A stretch of 64,000 nt of DNA from contig CM068382.1 in assembly GCA_034770075.1 (NCBI GenBank), forward strand, positions 11,178,685 to 11,242,684, written 5' to 3'. Below, in pieces: positions 37,070 to 49,040 of the stretch (within the stretch, counting starts at the first letter, position 1; every line of letters starts with the position of its first letter). Source of the stretch: Aralia elata. Its lineage: Eukaryota; Streptophyta; Magnoliopsida; Apiales; Araliaceae. The position numbers were made by a program, and so were the translations under genes. The notes beneath the pieces were generated by a model. The model was not told where the DNA came from. It ran no database searches and saw only the letters and a program-made list of their open reading frames with translations.

Positions 37070-38720
37070 ATGGGCCGATCACAAAGTCTTGAGTTATTTC
37101 CTTACGATCCCGAGATCGAGAGAAATACCCGAAGACTAAGAAGAGAAAGAATCAGGGATTCTAACAATCAAGAAACTATGGCGACAGAGGAACAAAAAGC
37201 ATTGAGAGACTATGTAACGCCGCAAATAAGTGATTTGCAGTCTAGTATCACAAGACCGGCAATAACTGCAAATGCCTTTGAAATCAAATCGGGAACAATA
37301 CAAATGGTGCAAATTCATTACAGTTTGGGGGTTTGGCTAATGACAACCCTAATGAGCATTTGTTGAGCTTCATTGAGATATGTGATACTTTTAAATTTGT
37401 TGGAGTGACGGATGATGCTTTGAGACTTAGACTTTTTCCGTTCATTTTGAGGGACAAAGCTAAGAGTTGGCTTCACTCATTGCCACCGGGATCCATCACT
37501 ACATGGTCAGACTTAGCACAGAAATTTTTGGCAAAGTTCTTCCCTCCTGCAAAGTCTGCTAGATTGAGAAATGAAATTGCAACCTTTGAACAACACCATG
37601 GAGAATCATTGTATGAAGCTTGGGAAAGATTTAAAGATTTGCTTCGGAGATGCCCACATCATGGATTCCTTCCATGGATGCAATTGAATACCTTCTACAA
37701 TGGATTGGGATCTCACAATCGGTCTAGTTTAGATGCAGCTGCGGGAGGATCTTTTATGGCTAAAAATTATGGGGAAGCACTTGATTTATTGGAGGTTATG
37801 GCTGCAAATAACTACTAATGGCCTACTGCTAGGATGAGTCAACCAAAGGTAGCCGGAGTATTAGAGGTAGATGCAATCACAGCCTTAGCAGCTCAGATGG
37901 CAGCAATGTCAAAGAAACTTGATTCCTTGACAGATTCAAAAGTGCAACAGGTGGCTATTGTTTGTGAAGTATGTGCAGGGACACATGCCAACGACCAATG
38001 CCCATTTCACCACGAGGCAGTTCAGTTTGTAAGTAGCTACCAGAGACCGCCAAATCAGTACCAAAACACTTACAATGCTGGGAATAGGAACCATCCTAAC
38101 TTTTCATGGAGCAACAATCAAAATTTTCAGCAAGCTCCTAAGCCACACCATCCACTAGGGTTCCAAAATCAGCCACAACATCATACAGCTCAAACCTCAC
38201 AACCACAACCATAGAGAAAATCAGATTTTGAAGAGTTGATATTGAAACACATGGCTAACCAAGATATCTTGATTAAAAACCAAGCAACAACACTTAAAGC
38301 TTTGGAAAATCAAATTGGGCAGATGGCTAGTTCTATGTCAAAGAGACCCCAGGGATCTCTTCCTAGTAACACAGAGACTAATCCAAGAAGAGATAGGAAA
38401 GAGGAATGTCAGGCAGTAACTCTCAGAAGTGGTAAACAAACCTTACAGGAGCCCGAATTGCAAAAGGGGGCAGCCCATTCAAGCTCTCCTCCGGACTTGA
38501 CTAATGCTGATTTTTCTAAGGAAATGGACAGCAGTGTACCACCTGAGTCGGAACAGAGAGATACCACAGATAAACCTAGTGTTGAGCCTACTCAAAAGGT
38601 GCATCCACCCATACCTTTCCCTCAGAGATTGCAGAAGCAAAAGTTAGATAAACAGTTTGCCAAATTCCTGGAGGTCTTCAAGAAGCTACAAATTAACATT
38701 CCTTTTGCAGAGGCCTTAGA
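37070..38720 (+). pseudogene. Athila-like gag of A5 (broken)
   Basis: Start chosen at MGRSQSLELFPYD (37070), which aligns with the MHTRSK starts of A2 and A7. The capsid domain follows (RPAITANAFEIK, DKAKSWLHSLPPGSITTW, FEQHHGESLYEAWERFKDLL, TFYNGLGSH), then a zinc-knuckle-like CEVCAGTHANDQC near 37966 and NHPNFSWSNNQNF. A one-base deletion near 37309 shifts the frame. TAA at 37816 replaces a CAA seen in A6 and A7, and TAG at 38212 interrupts again. Beyond 38236 the frame is a charged linker before protease. Gag assembles the cytoplasmic particle around element RNA. Confidence 0.88.
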
Positions 38721-38829
38721 ACAGATGCCTAGCTATGCCAAATTTATGGAAGGAATTCTATCTAGGAAGAAAAGGCTAAATGACTTTGAGACAGTAGCTT
38801 TGACGGAGGAATGTAGTGCCGTGTTGCAA

Positions 38830-39140
38830 AGAAAGCTACCTCCCAAGTTGAAAGATCCAGGCAGCTTCACTATACCGTGTACTATTGGCAGCCTTTCATT
38901 CAACAAATGTTTGTGTGACTTGGGTGCGAGTATTAATCTCATACCATTATCCGTGTATACTCAGTTGGGGCTTCCTGCACCAAAGCCTACAAACATTTCT
39001 CTTCCCGGCTGATTTCATCATCTTAGATTTTGAGGAAGATAAAAACATTCCTATTATTCTGGGGAGACCATTTTTAGCCACTGGGAGAACTTTAATCGAT
39101 GTGCAAAAGGGAGAGCTCACTATGAGGGTTCAGGATCAAG
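38830..39140 (+). pseudogene. Athila-like protease of A5 (frameshifted)
   Basis: The retropepsin-like signature is CDLGASINLIPLSVY with Asp at 38917-38919 (DLG here in place of the common DSG, as usual in Athila). The second half, NIPIILGRPFLATGRTLIDV, lies in another frame. The join near 39008 lacks about two dozen codons expected between the two halves, so a deletion probably removed them. Confidence 0.8.
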
Positions 39141-40990
39141 AAGTGACCTTCAATGTATTCAAGGCCATGAAATTCCTTTCGGATGAGGAAGAATGTTTTC
39201 AAGTGGATGTTATCGAGCGAGCTGTGAATGACGAGTTTCTGAATGTGTTAAACAATGATCCATTAGAGACTGCACTTCTGGGAGAGTTTGACATGAAAGA
39301 TCCAAATTTGGTTGAATATCTACAGATTTTGGATACAGTGCCACGGGGAAGCAAGTTTCCAATCCCGTTTGAATCTCTTGAGCATGCTGAGAATGCTACA
39401 GATCGGTTGAAACCATCCCTTGCGACACCTCCATCACTTGAGCTAAAACCTCTGCCTAACCATCTCATGTATGCATATTTTGGTGATTCAGCTACTTTAC
39501 TTGTTGTTATTGCAGCTGTGCTTAACGAGTTTCAGGAAAGCAAGCTGTTGCGGGTTCTTAGGGAGTACAAATCTGCTATTGGATGGACCATCGCCGACAT
39601 CAAGGGAATAAGCCCATCTTACTGTATGCACAAAATCTTGATGGAGGATGATAGTAAGCCCACTGTGGAACATCAGAGGAGACTCAACCCAATCATGAAG
39701 GAGGTGGTAAAGAAGGAGATTTTGAAGTGGTTAGATGCTGGAATAATTTATCCTATTTCTGACAGTGCTTGGGTGAGCCCAGTTCAGTGTGTACCCAAGA
39801 AAGGGGGTATGACAGTCTTGGCCAATGAGAATAATGAATTGATTCCAACAAGAACAGTGACTGGTTGGAGGGTGTGCATGGATTACAGGAGGCTTAACAA
39901 AGCAACTCGAAAGGATCACTTCCCATTGCCCTTCATTGATCAAATATTGGATAGACTAGCTGGACATGAGTACTATTGCTTGTTGGATGGATATTCGGGA
40001 TATAATCAGATTGCTATTGCTCCAGAAGATCAAGAAAAGACTACCTTCACATGCCCATTTGGTACTTTTGCTTTTAGAAGGGTCTCATTCGGATTGTGTA
40101 ATGCACCAGCCACTTTTCAAAGGTGCATGATGGCTATTTTCTCAGATTTGGTAGAACGCAATGTTGAAGTTTTCATGGATGATTTCTCAGTGTTTGGTGA
40201 CTCATTTGACAACTGCTTGGAAAATCTAGTTCTAATACTGAAGAGATGTGTGGAAACTAATCTAGTGCTCAACTGGGAAAAATGTCACTTCATGGTGAAA
40301 GAGGGGATAATACTTGGGCATAAAGTGTCATCCAAAGGTCTTGAGGTGGATAGAGCAAAACTTGAAACAATTGAAAATTTACCTCCACCAACCTCAGTGA
40401 AGGGCATTCGCAGTTTTCTGGGACATGCGGGGTTCTACCGAAGGTTCATTAAAGATTTTTCTAAGATCACAAAGCCTTTATGCAGTCTACTAGAGAAAGA
40501 TGTGCCATTCAAGTTTGATGAAGAGTGTCTGATCGCTTTTGAGCTTTTAAAGAAGAAACTAACCACTGCACCAGTGATCATTGCTCCGGATTGGTCAAAA
40601 CCCTTCGAATTGATGTGTGATGCCAGTGACTATGCGGTTGGGGCTGTTTTGGGATAGCGCAAGGAGAAGGTTTTTCATGCTATTTACTACGCCAGCACAA
40701 CCTTAACCGATGCACAGCTCAATTACACCACTACCGAGAAGGAGTTGCTTGCAGTAGTTTACGCCTTTGATAAGTTTCGATCTTACTTGGTTGGAACGAG
40801 GGTGGTTGTATTCACGGACCATTCGGCTATTCGATATCTAATTGCTAAGAATGATGCTAAACCAAGATTGATTAGATGGATCTTATTGCTGCAAGAGTTT
40901 AACTTGGAGATTCGGGACAGAAAAGGAACTGAAAACCAAGTAGCCGACCATCTATCTAGATTGGAGAATCCGGGTCTTGATAAAGAAGAC
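39141..40990 (+). pseudogene. Athila-like reverse transcriptase and RNase H of A5
   Basis: One long frame from about 39009 to 40657 carries a complete RT: KEILKWLDAGIIYPISDSAW, WRVCMDYRRLNKAT, LDGYSGYNQIAI, the catalytic FMDD at 40172-40183, GHKVSSKGLEVD and FLGHAGFYRRFI. RNase H follows (MCDASDYAVGAVLG, TTEKELLAVVYAFDKFRSYL, VFTDHSAIRYL). The only break is TAG at 40655-40657 inside RNase H, after which the frame continues unchanged. RT copies the element RNA; RNase H removes the RNA strand. This is the best-preserved enzyme in the window. Confidence 0.93.
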
Positions 40991-42333
40991 AAAGTTCTAA
41001 TAAATGAATCTTTCCCGGATGAACAGCTGTTTGTGGTTCAAGGCGAAATTCCTTGGTATGCTGATTTTGCTAACTACCTGGTTAGTAATACACTCCCCCC
41101 AGACTTGTCGTGGCAGCAAAAGAAAAAGTTTCTTCATGACGTGAAGAGGTACATGTGGGATGAGCCATATCTGTTCAAACATTGTGTGGACCAAATGATT
41201 CGAAGGTGTGTTCCACAAAGTGAGGTTGAGAGCATTCTTCATCACTGTCACGATTCACTATATGGAGGACACTACGGAGGTGAGAAAGCAGCCACTAAGG
41301 TGTTGCAAGCAGGGTTCTTTTGGCCAACTTTGTTTAAAGATGCTCAATAGTTTGTTCTAAGATGTGATAGATGTCAACGAATGGGGAACATCTCTAAACG
41401 GCATGAAATGCCGTTAAACATGATCCTTGAGGTCGAAGTCTTTGACGTTTGGGGTATAGACTTCATGGGGCCATTTCCACCCTCTTTCAATAATCTATAT
41501 ATTCTCTTGGCAGTAGATTATGTATCTAAATGGGTGGAGGCAGCCACATTTCCCACTAATGACTCCAAGTAGTGCTGAAATTCCTTCAAAAGAATATCTT
41601 CACAAGGTTTGGTACTCCAAGGGCCATGATCAGTGATGAAGGGAGTCACTTCTACAATAAGCACTTTGCTACCCTCTTAGGAAAATATGGGGTCACTCAT
41701 AGAATTGCTACTGCATATCACCCCCAGACCAATGGACAAGCTGAGGTTTCCAACAGAGAAGTGAAGAAAATCCTGGAAAAGATCATTAATCCCACAAGAA
41801 AAGATTGGTCAACAAAGCCGGATGATGCACTGTTGGCGTACAAAACGGCTTTTAAAACACCCATTGGTATGTCACCATACCAGCTTGTTTATGGCAAGGC
41901 ATGCCATCTCCCGGTTGAACTTGAGCATAAGGCGTTCTGGGCCATAAGAAAGATGAATTTTGATCTCACAGCGGCAGGCGAGAAAAGGCTTCTTCAGCTC
42001 AATGAACTTGATGAGTTCCGACTGCAAGCTTATGAAAATGCAAAATTATACAAGGAGAAGGTAAAAAGGTGGCATGATAAGAAAATTGTTGACAGAAAAT
42101 TCGAGCCTGGCCAAGCAGTATTGCTATACAACTCTAGATTGAGGCTTTTTCCCGAAAAACTCAAATCACGTTGGTCGGGTCCTTTCATTGTCAAGCATGC
42201 ATTTACGCACGGAGCTGTTGAAGTCTATGGTGATAATCCGGAGGAAACGTTCAAAGTCAACGGGCAGCGTCTTAAGAACTGTTGGGGTGGCGGCTTCGCT
42301 CGCCAGAAGACCTCGATCACTTTAGCCGATTAG
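40991..42333 (+). pseudogene. Athila-like integrase of A5 (broken)
   Basis: The zinc-binding part is HHCHDSLYGGHYGG ... RCDRCQR, with a TAG at 41348-41350 where fragment A1 has CAG. Catalytic residues are Asp in GIDFMGPFP (41459-41461), Asp in ISDEGSHF (41635-41637) and Glu in NGQAE (41743-41745). A one-base loss near 41569 shifts the frame between the first and second Asp. The C-terminal part continues through FEPGQAVLLYNSRLRLFPEKL to a stop at 42331-42333. The protein would insert element DNA into the genome. Confidence 0.9.
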
Positions 42334-43743
42334 CCTTGAATGGATGTGAAGTCGGGCCGAGGACTTTAAACCACGCGCTGGATGGGAGGCAACCCATTAT
42401 CCTTATCCGTATCCTTTACATTTTATTTTTACATTTCAGTTTGACAAGTGTGTATTCTTATGTTTCTAAATTTTTCATTTTTGCATTTTGGTTAGAAAAG
42501 CTATGCTCTCATTGTGCTCTCTTTGTGCTCTAAATGTTGATTTTTTGGGCAAGCTATTCAGAATATGTGTGCAATGTTGCTTAAAACAGGTTGGAAGAGT
42601 TAAGTTTGGTTTTGAATCAGATTTGCAAGAGTGGAAGTTTGGGGATGCAGTAGGGTCTATCGCCCCGGCGACAATTCATAAGACATTTGGATCGCCCCAG
42701 CGACACAATCGCCCCGGCGATATTTTAGACTCATTTTTCCTCGCCCCGGCGACACTATCGCCCCGGCGGTAAAAACAAAGTATATTCTATCGCCCCGGCG
42801 ATAGACACGGCATCCAGTTTTTAAAAACCCCAATTCTGCAGATCGCTATTTCCATTCTCTCTTCCATTCATTCAACCCCAAGCTCGGAATCCCTTCTCAA
42901 TCCATCCGATACACAAGCCACACTGTTCCACAACCTATTTCAACGCAAATCAGGCGGAGTTTGCACCACCCACACCAAGCTTCAACCGCAAATTTGGGGA
43001 TTTTTAATGTCACAAGGGATTTCCAAGTTAGGGTTCATTTTCTGCTAATTTCCATACTCTGATTGATCAAGGTATGTCATTGATTGCTTGGAAATCATTG
43101 CTAATGCTTATGGATCTTTGATAGTAAATTTAGAGAAACCATTAGGATTCTTGGCAAATTTTGGTTCCACGCAATTTTTCAACTGTCAGTTTTCACCATT
43201 GCAAACCCACGATTACTAGTACTCAAGGCTTGGGATTTGAAGCAGAATTTATACTCAGTGCACCTCTGATTAGAAATCAAGCAAGGTATTCATCTTCACA
43301 TTCTTCAACTAGGTGTTGCAAGGTATGCATTGAATGTATTGGGCATTATTTGCTGCTGTGTATCGGTTTGCTTTGGGTTTTCTTACTGGTTGATAACTGA
43401 TTAATCACTAGCTAGCGATAGTGGATTTAAGAAATCTTGGATATCAGTTTGGGATTTGCTCTGTATTGGGTTACTGTGCACTGATATATCTTGATAAAAT
43501 TATTGGGTATTGTCGTTAGAGCAATTTGTGTCTGCATTGGGAATTTTTTTTTAACTGCTATGAACTAAAGCTGTGGGATTGCACTGTATTTTTCACTTGT
43601 TGGGCGATTGTGTTTGTGTTGGCAATCGGGTGTCGGTCTATATATATTGCTGGAATTGGTCTGTGGCAGTGTAATTGACAGTTAGTTGAAATCAAGTGTG
43701 GGGGAAGCTTTTTGTGGTTGTTTGTGCCAAGTATTGATCAGTC
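42334..43743 (+). other. A5 spacer between pol and the third ORF
   Basis: 1.4 kb with no recognised gene. LDGRQPI-type sequence (gatgggaggcaaccca, 42381) is common just after Athila pol. A six-copy array of TCGCCCCGGCGA lies at 42660-42801. The rest is T-rich and could serve as leader or intron for the third ORF, but no splice site can be supported. Confidence 0.7.
42660..42801 (+). repeat. Six-copy TCGCCCCGGCGA array after pol
   Basis: Copies start at 42660, 42692, 42711, 42742, 42757 and 42790, with one or two changes in two copies. The motif is the exact reverse complement of the six-copy TCGCCGGGGCGA arrays in both A5 LTRs (35512-35652 and 46375-46515). All copies in one array face the same way. 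Confidence 0.9.
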
Positions 43744-44887
43744 ATGCCGCCAAAAAGGTTCAGGGGTGAGGGTTCCTCAGCACCACAGGAACGGGCTTAT
43801 GATCACAGTAAGTTTGTCAGTGCTGAGGCCGCTGCACGATTTGACACTTTCATAGTGGGTAAGGCTCTGAGACCCGAGCGTGGCCTGCGACCTAGTTGGA
43901 GAGTGGATGGAGAGATGGGCGATCAGATTACTGAGAAAGAATGGGACACTTTCATTGAGCAGACCAAGGCAGCTGTGGTAGCCATCGTCTAGGAGTTCTA
44001 TGCTAATGCAAAGGACACGCTACCATATACTGTGACTGTACGGGGCAGGACCGTACCATTCAGTGCCCAGGCTATTAACGACTACTATGCATTGGACGCT
44101 CCTACAGTGTGCCAGTATACTAAGTTCCTGCGATCCTCACCCGACTATGACAGAATTCTGGTCGACTTGTGCAGACCGGGCACCGCGTGGGTTGCTAAGG
44201 GCAACAGAGGGGGTACATTTTTTCATATCAAGGAGTTAAGCCTGTATCGTAAGATTTGGTATGCTTTTCTCTGCGCCAAGCTGATGCCCAAGTTCATGTT
44301 AGCGATGTTACAAAGGACAGGGTTGCCCTCTTGTATACTATAGTTATGGACTACGCGATCGACGTGGGTTGTATCATTGAGGGTAACATCCGCAGGATCC
44401 TGAGGAATAATGTTCACGGCGGGTTGCCACACCCGTCACTTATCTGCGGATTGTGCCGGGCTGCAGGTGTTCAGTGGGCCGAGGATGAGATTGTTCAGCA
44501 GCCACTGCTGGTCTTGGACCATCGACTGATCTCCAGATACTCAGTTTGGGACCAGGCAGAGTCACATCCGCGGGGTCGAGGATTTATTATTCAGCTACAG
44601 GAAGACCTAGTGGATGCCCCTGCTTCACCTACGGATTCCAGCTCTCAGCCGAGATCTTGTGTCAGCAGTCAACTCAGAGATATGCAAATGATGCTGGTAC
44701 GACAGAACCAACGACTTGCAGAGAGGCAGGAGCACATATTTAACTACACCACGAGCTTCAATGCAGTTCTGGCTGAACAGTTCGCGAGGCTGAATCCTGG
44801 AGGACCACCTATCCCACTTCCCATGCCCCAGCCACTTCCCCCCTATCCACCATCTGATGCTGAGGTTGAGGATATCAACCAACCATG
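43744..44887 (+). pseudogene. Third ORF of A5, putative plant transposon protein
   Basis: The frame starts MPPKRFRGEG (43744), meets TAG at 43990-43992, continues with EFYANAKDTLPYTVTVRGR, VPFSAQAINDYYALDAPT and SLYRKIWYAFLCAKLMP, shifts frame near 44283 and resumes VHVSDVTKDRVALLYTIVMDYAIDVG. It ends after a proline-rich tail at 44885-44887. The central part resembles the plant domain labelled putative plant transposon protein, often found downstream of pol in Athila-type elements in the env-like position. I see no signal peptide or membrane segment, so an envelope role is not supported. Function unknown. Confidence 0.75.
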
Positions 44888-46190
44888 ATCAGGGGAGTCC
44901 TCAGTTTTACATTTTGCACTCTTTAGACAATGAGGACATTATCCATTTTCAGTTTGGGGGTGGTTTTGCTATTGGTTTTGCTTTTTGCTATTTAGTAGTC
45001 GTTCCTTGTACTTCAGTTGGTTTCAGTTGGTTTAATACTTTAGCATAGTAGTTGTAGTTAGTATGCAGATTTTCAAGTTTTAAAGACAGTTTTTGAAGGA
45101 TTGCTTTTATTGAAAATAATCATGTGAAATATCATCAAAATGACTTTTCTTGCTATGAATGTTTATTTCTATTAGTGTCATTTGTTGATGATCATTGAAC
45201 ATATTGATAGTCTATTTTCCTTTAGATTTATGGTTTCTCAGCATCATGTAAAACTGCATTTAGAAACCTATGAGCAGTGTATTTAAGGAAAGCCGATGAT
45301 GACTTGGTAATCATTTTTTTTAATGTCCTATGCACCTTGGATCTAAATTGCTATATTAGAAATGTTAACTCGTGCCGATTTCTCTTGAATTTTTAACCCT
45401 TGGAGTTCCTAATGCACATAGTATTGTTGTTGGGTACGTGAGATTTTATATTCAACTCGTTGAAACTGTTGCTCATTAAAAGATAGGATAGTCTTCCTTA
45501 AAAAAAATGGTGTTGCTTATTTACTGCTTCGATGTCTGTCTTGAATGTTGGTTATAATTGAAAATGAAATATAAACAGATATGAGCAAATCTTGACTAGT
45601 TTATCTTTGTGACCTTTGTCATTCGAACAAGTAAGCCCGTTGGAGCGTTTCTACGCTTGATGCCCTAAAACCATCTGGTTTGGGAGTCGTCGGTGGAAAG
45701 TTTGCTACATGGGTGACATTGAAAAGCCTAATGAAGATAGACATTGCACAGGTCTAAATGTTAATAAAATATCATCGAGATGGAGTGTAAAACGCACTCG
45801 GTGATAGTTATAGAATATAGCTAAATGGAATGTGAAAATTGAGGCTAGTGAGAATGAGAGCTGCTAGCAATTTGGGTATTGACTGTTTTATCTTCTTTTG
45901 AGCAATGTAGTTCTAGGATTGAATTGTAATCAGCGCGTGCTCTAACAGTCCAACCACACACACACTTAAGGGTTAAACATTTGGCGAAATTGTTGTGAGT
46001 TTCATTTCTGATAATCACCTGGTTGAGAGGTTGTTGTTTACTTGTTTTCAAATGTTGAGGCTGGATATCCTTATCCTGACTGCTCTAGCGCAGAACTCTT
46101 GCATTTGCATTCATCTACTTGTAGCATTGTGTATTTTTCATTTCCTTTGTTTTGCTTGAGGACAAACAAAGTCTTAAGTTTGGGGGTATT
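44888..46190 (+). other. A5 3' non-coding region and polypurine tract
   Basis: 1.3 kb without genes. It ends GAGGACAAACAAAGTCTTAAG, then TTTGGGGGTATT immediately before the 3' LTR; AAGTTTGGGGG (46177-46187) is the polypurine tract that primes plus-strand DNA. CACACACACACTTAAGGG near 45955 has a counterpart before LTR A3. Confidence 0.8.
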
Positions 46191-47797
46191 TGATGAGTGG
46201 ATTTTATACCTACGAATTGGATGTTTTCTAGGCTCAATTCTCGGCTGTCTTTAAGCATTTATAGCACCATTTCACGAGTTATTTCATTATTGTGCAGGAA
46301 GCGACTCTAAGTAGAAAATTGTGGAATTGTAGAGCTTTTGGAGCAAAATTATCAAATTCCAGCAGTAGGCTACATCGCCGGGGCGACAACCCCAGGCTTA
46401 TTTTAGTGTCGGGACGACGCCATCACCGGGGCGACGTGACTAAGCCAATTTCCATCGCCGGGGTGACGTTGTCGCCGGGGCGGCATCTCACAGTGTACTT
46501 TTGTCGCCGGGGCGACAGGTCGGGACAAGAGATATGGCTGGCGTTTGTCAATTCTGTTGGTAGTGGAGTTTCAGTGGAGCAAATTCCGGAGCACAATGAA
46601 AAGGGAAGGAGAGAGAGTAATCAGATTAGTAGGCATCCAGGAAGTGGGTATTAAATTATTCAAGCTTTGCTACACAATTTGGAGGCTAGGGTTTGAGAGA
46701 AAAAGAAGAAGAACAAAGGAACAAAGGGAGTAATCATCTGAATTTCATCAACTCAAGGAGGCTAGGAGCACGAAATAGGAAGCAAGAGCAACTCAAGAAG
46801 ATCTACACCACACCAATTCGGGAATCTCATCACAAAAGGGGTGTTTCTTCATATGTTTTAGTTCTTATTTCTTATTTTGTTATTCCAAACCATGTACTAT
46901 AATCAGATTATGATGTTGTTGAAATTGAATATGAGCTAAACTCTTCATTCTAAGATTGCAATGGAACCCAACTTGTAGTTTAAATTAAATGCTCTCCTTT
47001 GATTGGTAGTTAGTCATTACATGAATTGGAGTTCATAACCTTTGCTTAAGGATTAATTGCTTGGCCCGTAATTAACTTGGTAACTTATATGGAATTGAGA
47101 GAGGAAGTGTAAGTTGAGACCTAGTTATGAATTCATGTGAAAATTAGATATTCTTTATGGTTAATGTATGAGATTATGTGACGTGAGTCTTATGTATTAT
47201 TCTTGAGGGTTGATAATTTGATTGTATTTAGGATAGACATATACCTAAATACCACATGTATCCAATTGAGAATCCGTGTTTAATGGTTTCTATTGTGAAA
47301 GTTGGTAATTGATAGAATGGTTAATGGGATTTTACGTGACATGTGTCTTACTAATTGTTCTTGATATGAGATTATTGCTAGTGTGTAGAATAGAAATATA
47401 TCTATACACCACAATAGGAAATACGTATTCGACCATCGAGAGAGGCTTTTATATACTTGTGATTTCTCGGATAATAATTCTTATGTTCTAATTATCCAAG
47501 CAAGAGAGAGTATGATGTTTAAATGAAGAGTTGGGGGAAATTATAATCTTAGACCTTTTTATCTTGAATTCTATCCGTGTTAGTAAAACCTTATTTTCTA
47601 AATTGCCTTTATTTTAGTTTTAATCAACAACAAACACAAACCATATTGTCATTGTTTAAATTGGATTGATTTTACATGCGATTGATATTTGGTAATTATT
47701 TAACATAATTCCTCGTGGGTTCGACACTTTACTTATCTTATATTACTTGTGGACCGCGTATACTTGCGCGTGTTTTATTGATTGCGAAATCGAGCAA
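46191..47797 (+). repeat. 3' LTR of A5
   Basis: Starts TGATGAGTGGATTTTATACC with an intact Athila edge and ends AAATCGAGCAA, lacking the final CA. It carries the six-copy 12-mer array at 46375-46515. Small indels separate it from the 5' LTR (for example two bases near 36288 and three bases near 36828 of the 5' copy). Confidence 0.92.
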
Positions 47798-48013
47798 TAG
47801 ATCGCGAAGGATTTGGAGGTGAACTCATACCTGTGGAAGCATGGTTCTACAAGGGTATGATTCTCATACTGTATCTCTTTCGTTTAATTGATAATTGAGC
47901 ACATGGATGATCATGGTGATGGTTTGTATGAAAAATTTTAAAATCTGTTTTATTGCGTTTCCGCACTATTTATGTAATTTGATTGCATGTCCGCGATATA
48001 TACAAACCTAACA
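47798..48013 (+). repeat. Orphan copia LTR fragment, opposite orientation
   Basis: The reverse complement matches the first ~216 bases of the C1/C2 LTRs, ending CTAACA at 48013. In variant bases (ATGCAATC, AATAGTGCGGAA) it is nearest LTR-3. Its other end is cut where A5 ends. It abuts the A6 gag at 48014, so it probably marks an old copia insertion into A6. Confidence 0.85.
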
Positions 48014-48907
48014 CTTGTTGCACTTTTGACTCGGTTGTGGAATCAATCTTCTTTGACATGGCTGACAACTGAGCTGCTAAAGCCGTAATGGCATCCACTT
48101 CTAATACCTTGGCCACTTTCTACTGATTGACTCTAGAAGTTGGCCATTGGTAGTTGTTTGCGGCCATGGTTTCTAACAACTCATATGCCTCTTCATAATT
48201 CTTGGCCATGAATGCCCTTCTCGAAGCTGCATCAATGCTAGTTCGAGTGTGAGTTCCCAACCCATTGTAAAAGGTATTTATTTGCATCCATTGAGGTAAT
48301 CCATGGTGAGGGCATCTTCGAAGTAATTCTTTATATCTCTCCCATGCCTCATACAATGACTTGCCATGTTGTTGCTCAAAGGTTGAAATATCATTTCTGA
48401 TCTTAGCAGTCTTTGCAGAAAGGAAGAATTTTGCCAAAAATTTCTGTGCTAAGTCTGTCATGTAGTAACAGAACCTGGCAGTAACGAGTGAAGCCAACTC
48501 TTAGCTTTGTCTCTTAGTGTGAATGGAAAGAGTCTAAGCCTCACCGTATCATCCGATACTACATTAAACTTAAAAGAATCATATATCTCAATGAAGCTCA
48601 ATAAATGCTCATTAGGGTCATCATTAGCCATACCCCCAAACTGCACCGAGTTATGCACTATTTGTATTGTCCCCAGTTTGATTTCAAAGAAATTGGCGGC
48701 TATTGCTGGCCTCGTGATACTAGATTGGAATTCATTTATATGCGGCGTTGCATAGTTTCTTAATACTTTATGCTCCTCTACCGCCATACTGTCTTGCTTT
48801 TCAAGTGTCTCTTGAGTATCTTTCACCCACTTACGCAATTTTTGTAATCTTTTGTCAATGTCATCCTCGAAAGGAAACAACTCTAATTTTTTTGATCACG
48901 TTTGCAT
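48014..48907 (-). pseudogene. Athila-like gag of A6 (broken, truncated)
   Basis: The start ATG is at 48905-48907. Codon 4 is TGA (48896-48898) where A2 has CGA. After that KKLELFPFEDDIDKR, RPAIAANFFEIK and DKAKSWLHSLLPG remain readable. A frameshift near 48460 moves to LAQKFLAKFF and SLYEAWERYKELLRRCPHHG, then TFYNGLGTH and AANNYQWPTSRVNQ, followed by a stop near 48120. The tail homologous to 37834-37960 continues to 48014. All residues match the A5 gag closely. Confidence 0.87.
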
Positions 48908-49016
48908 ACACTAGTCAAGAACACCTGAAACAATAATTAAAAACAAAGTAATGTAAGAGTGTTTAACTAAAACCAAATTAATTAAACTGATATTGAAAGT
49001 TATAAACACAAATCAT

Positions 49017-49034
49017 TCCCCGGCAACGACGCCA
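49017..49034 (-). other. Primer-binding site of A6 (tRNA-Asp type)
   Basis: On the minus strand it reads TGGCGTCGTTGCCGGGGA, one base from the Athila consensus, six bases after the LTR. Confidence 0.88.
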
Positions 49035-49040
49035 AAAACT

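Larger units (their letters stand above)
35327..47797 (+). mobile_element. Athila-like Ty3/gypsy element A5
   Basis: A 12.5-kb element with 5' LTR 35327-36941, tRNA-Asp-type primer site, gag, protease, RT/RNase H, integrase, long spacer, third ORF, polypurine tract and 3' LTR 46191-47797. The LTRs are nearly identical over most of their length. No target duplication can be recognised: the left neighbour is truncated LTR A4 and the right neighbour a copia LTR scrap. Both edges are also slightly damaged (TAATAATTAGG for TGATGAGTGG; final CA missing). At least five stops and several frameshifts make it non-autonomous. Confidence 0.93.

Noticed and set aside
43744..44887. Calling the third ORF of A5 an envelope gene
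   Set aside because: No signal peptide, cleavage site or membrane span is visible; only the position fits.
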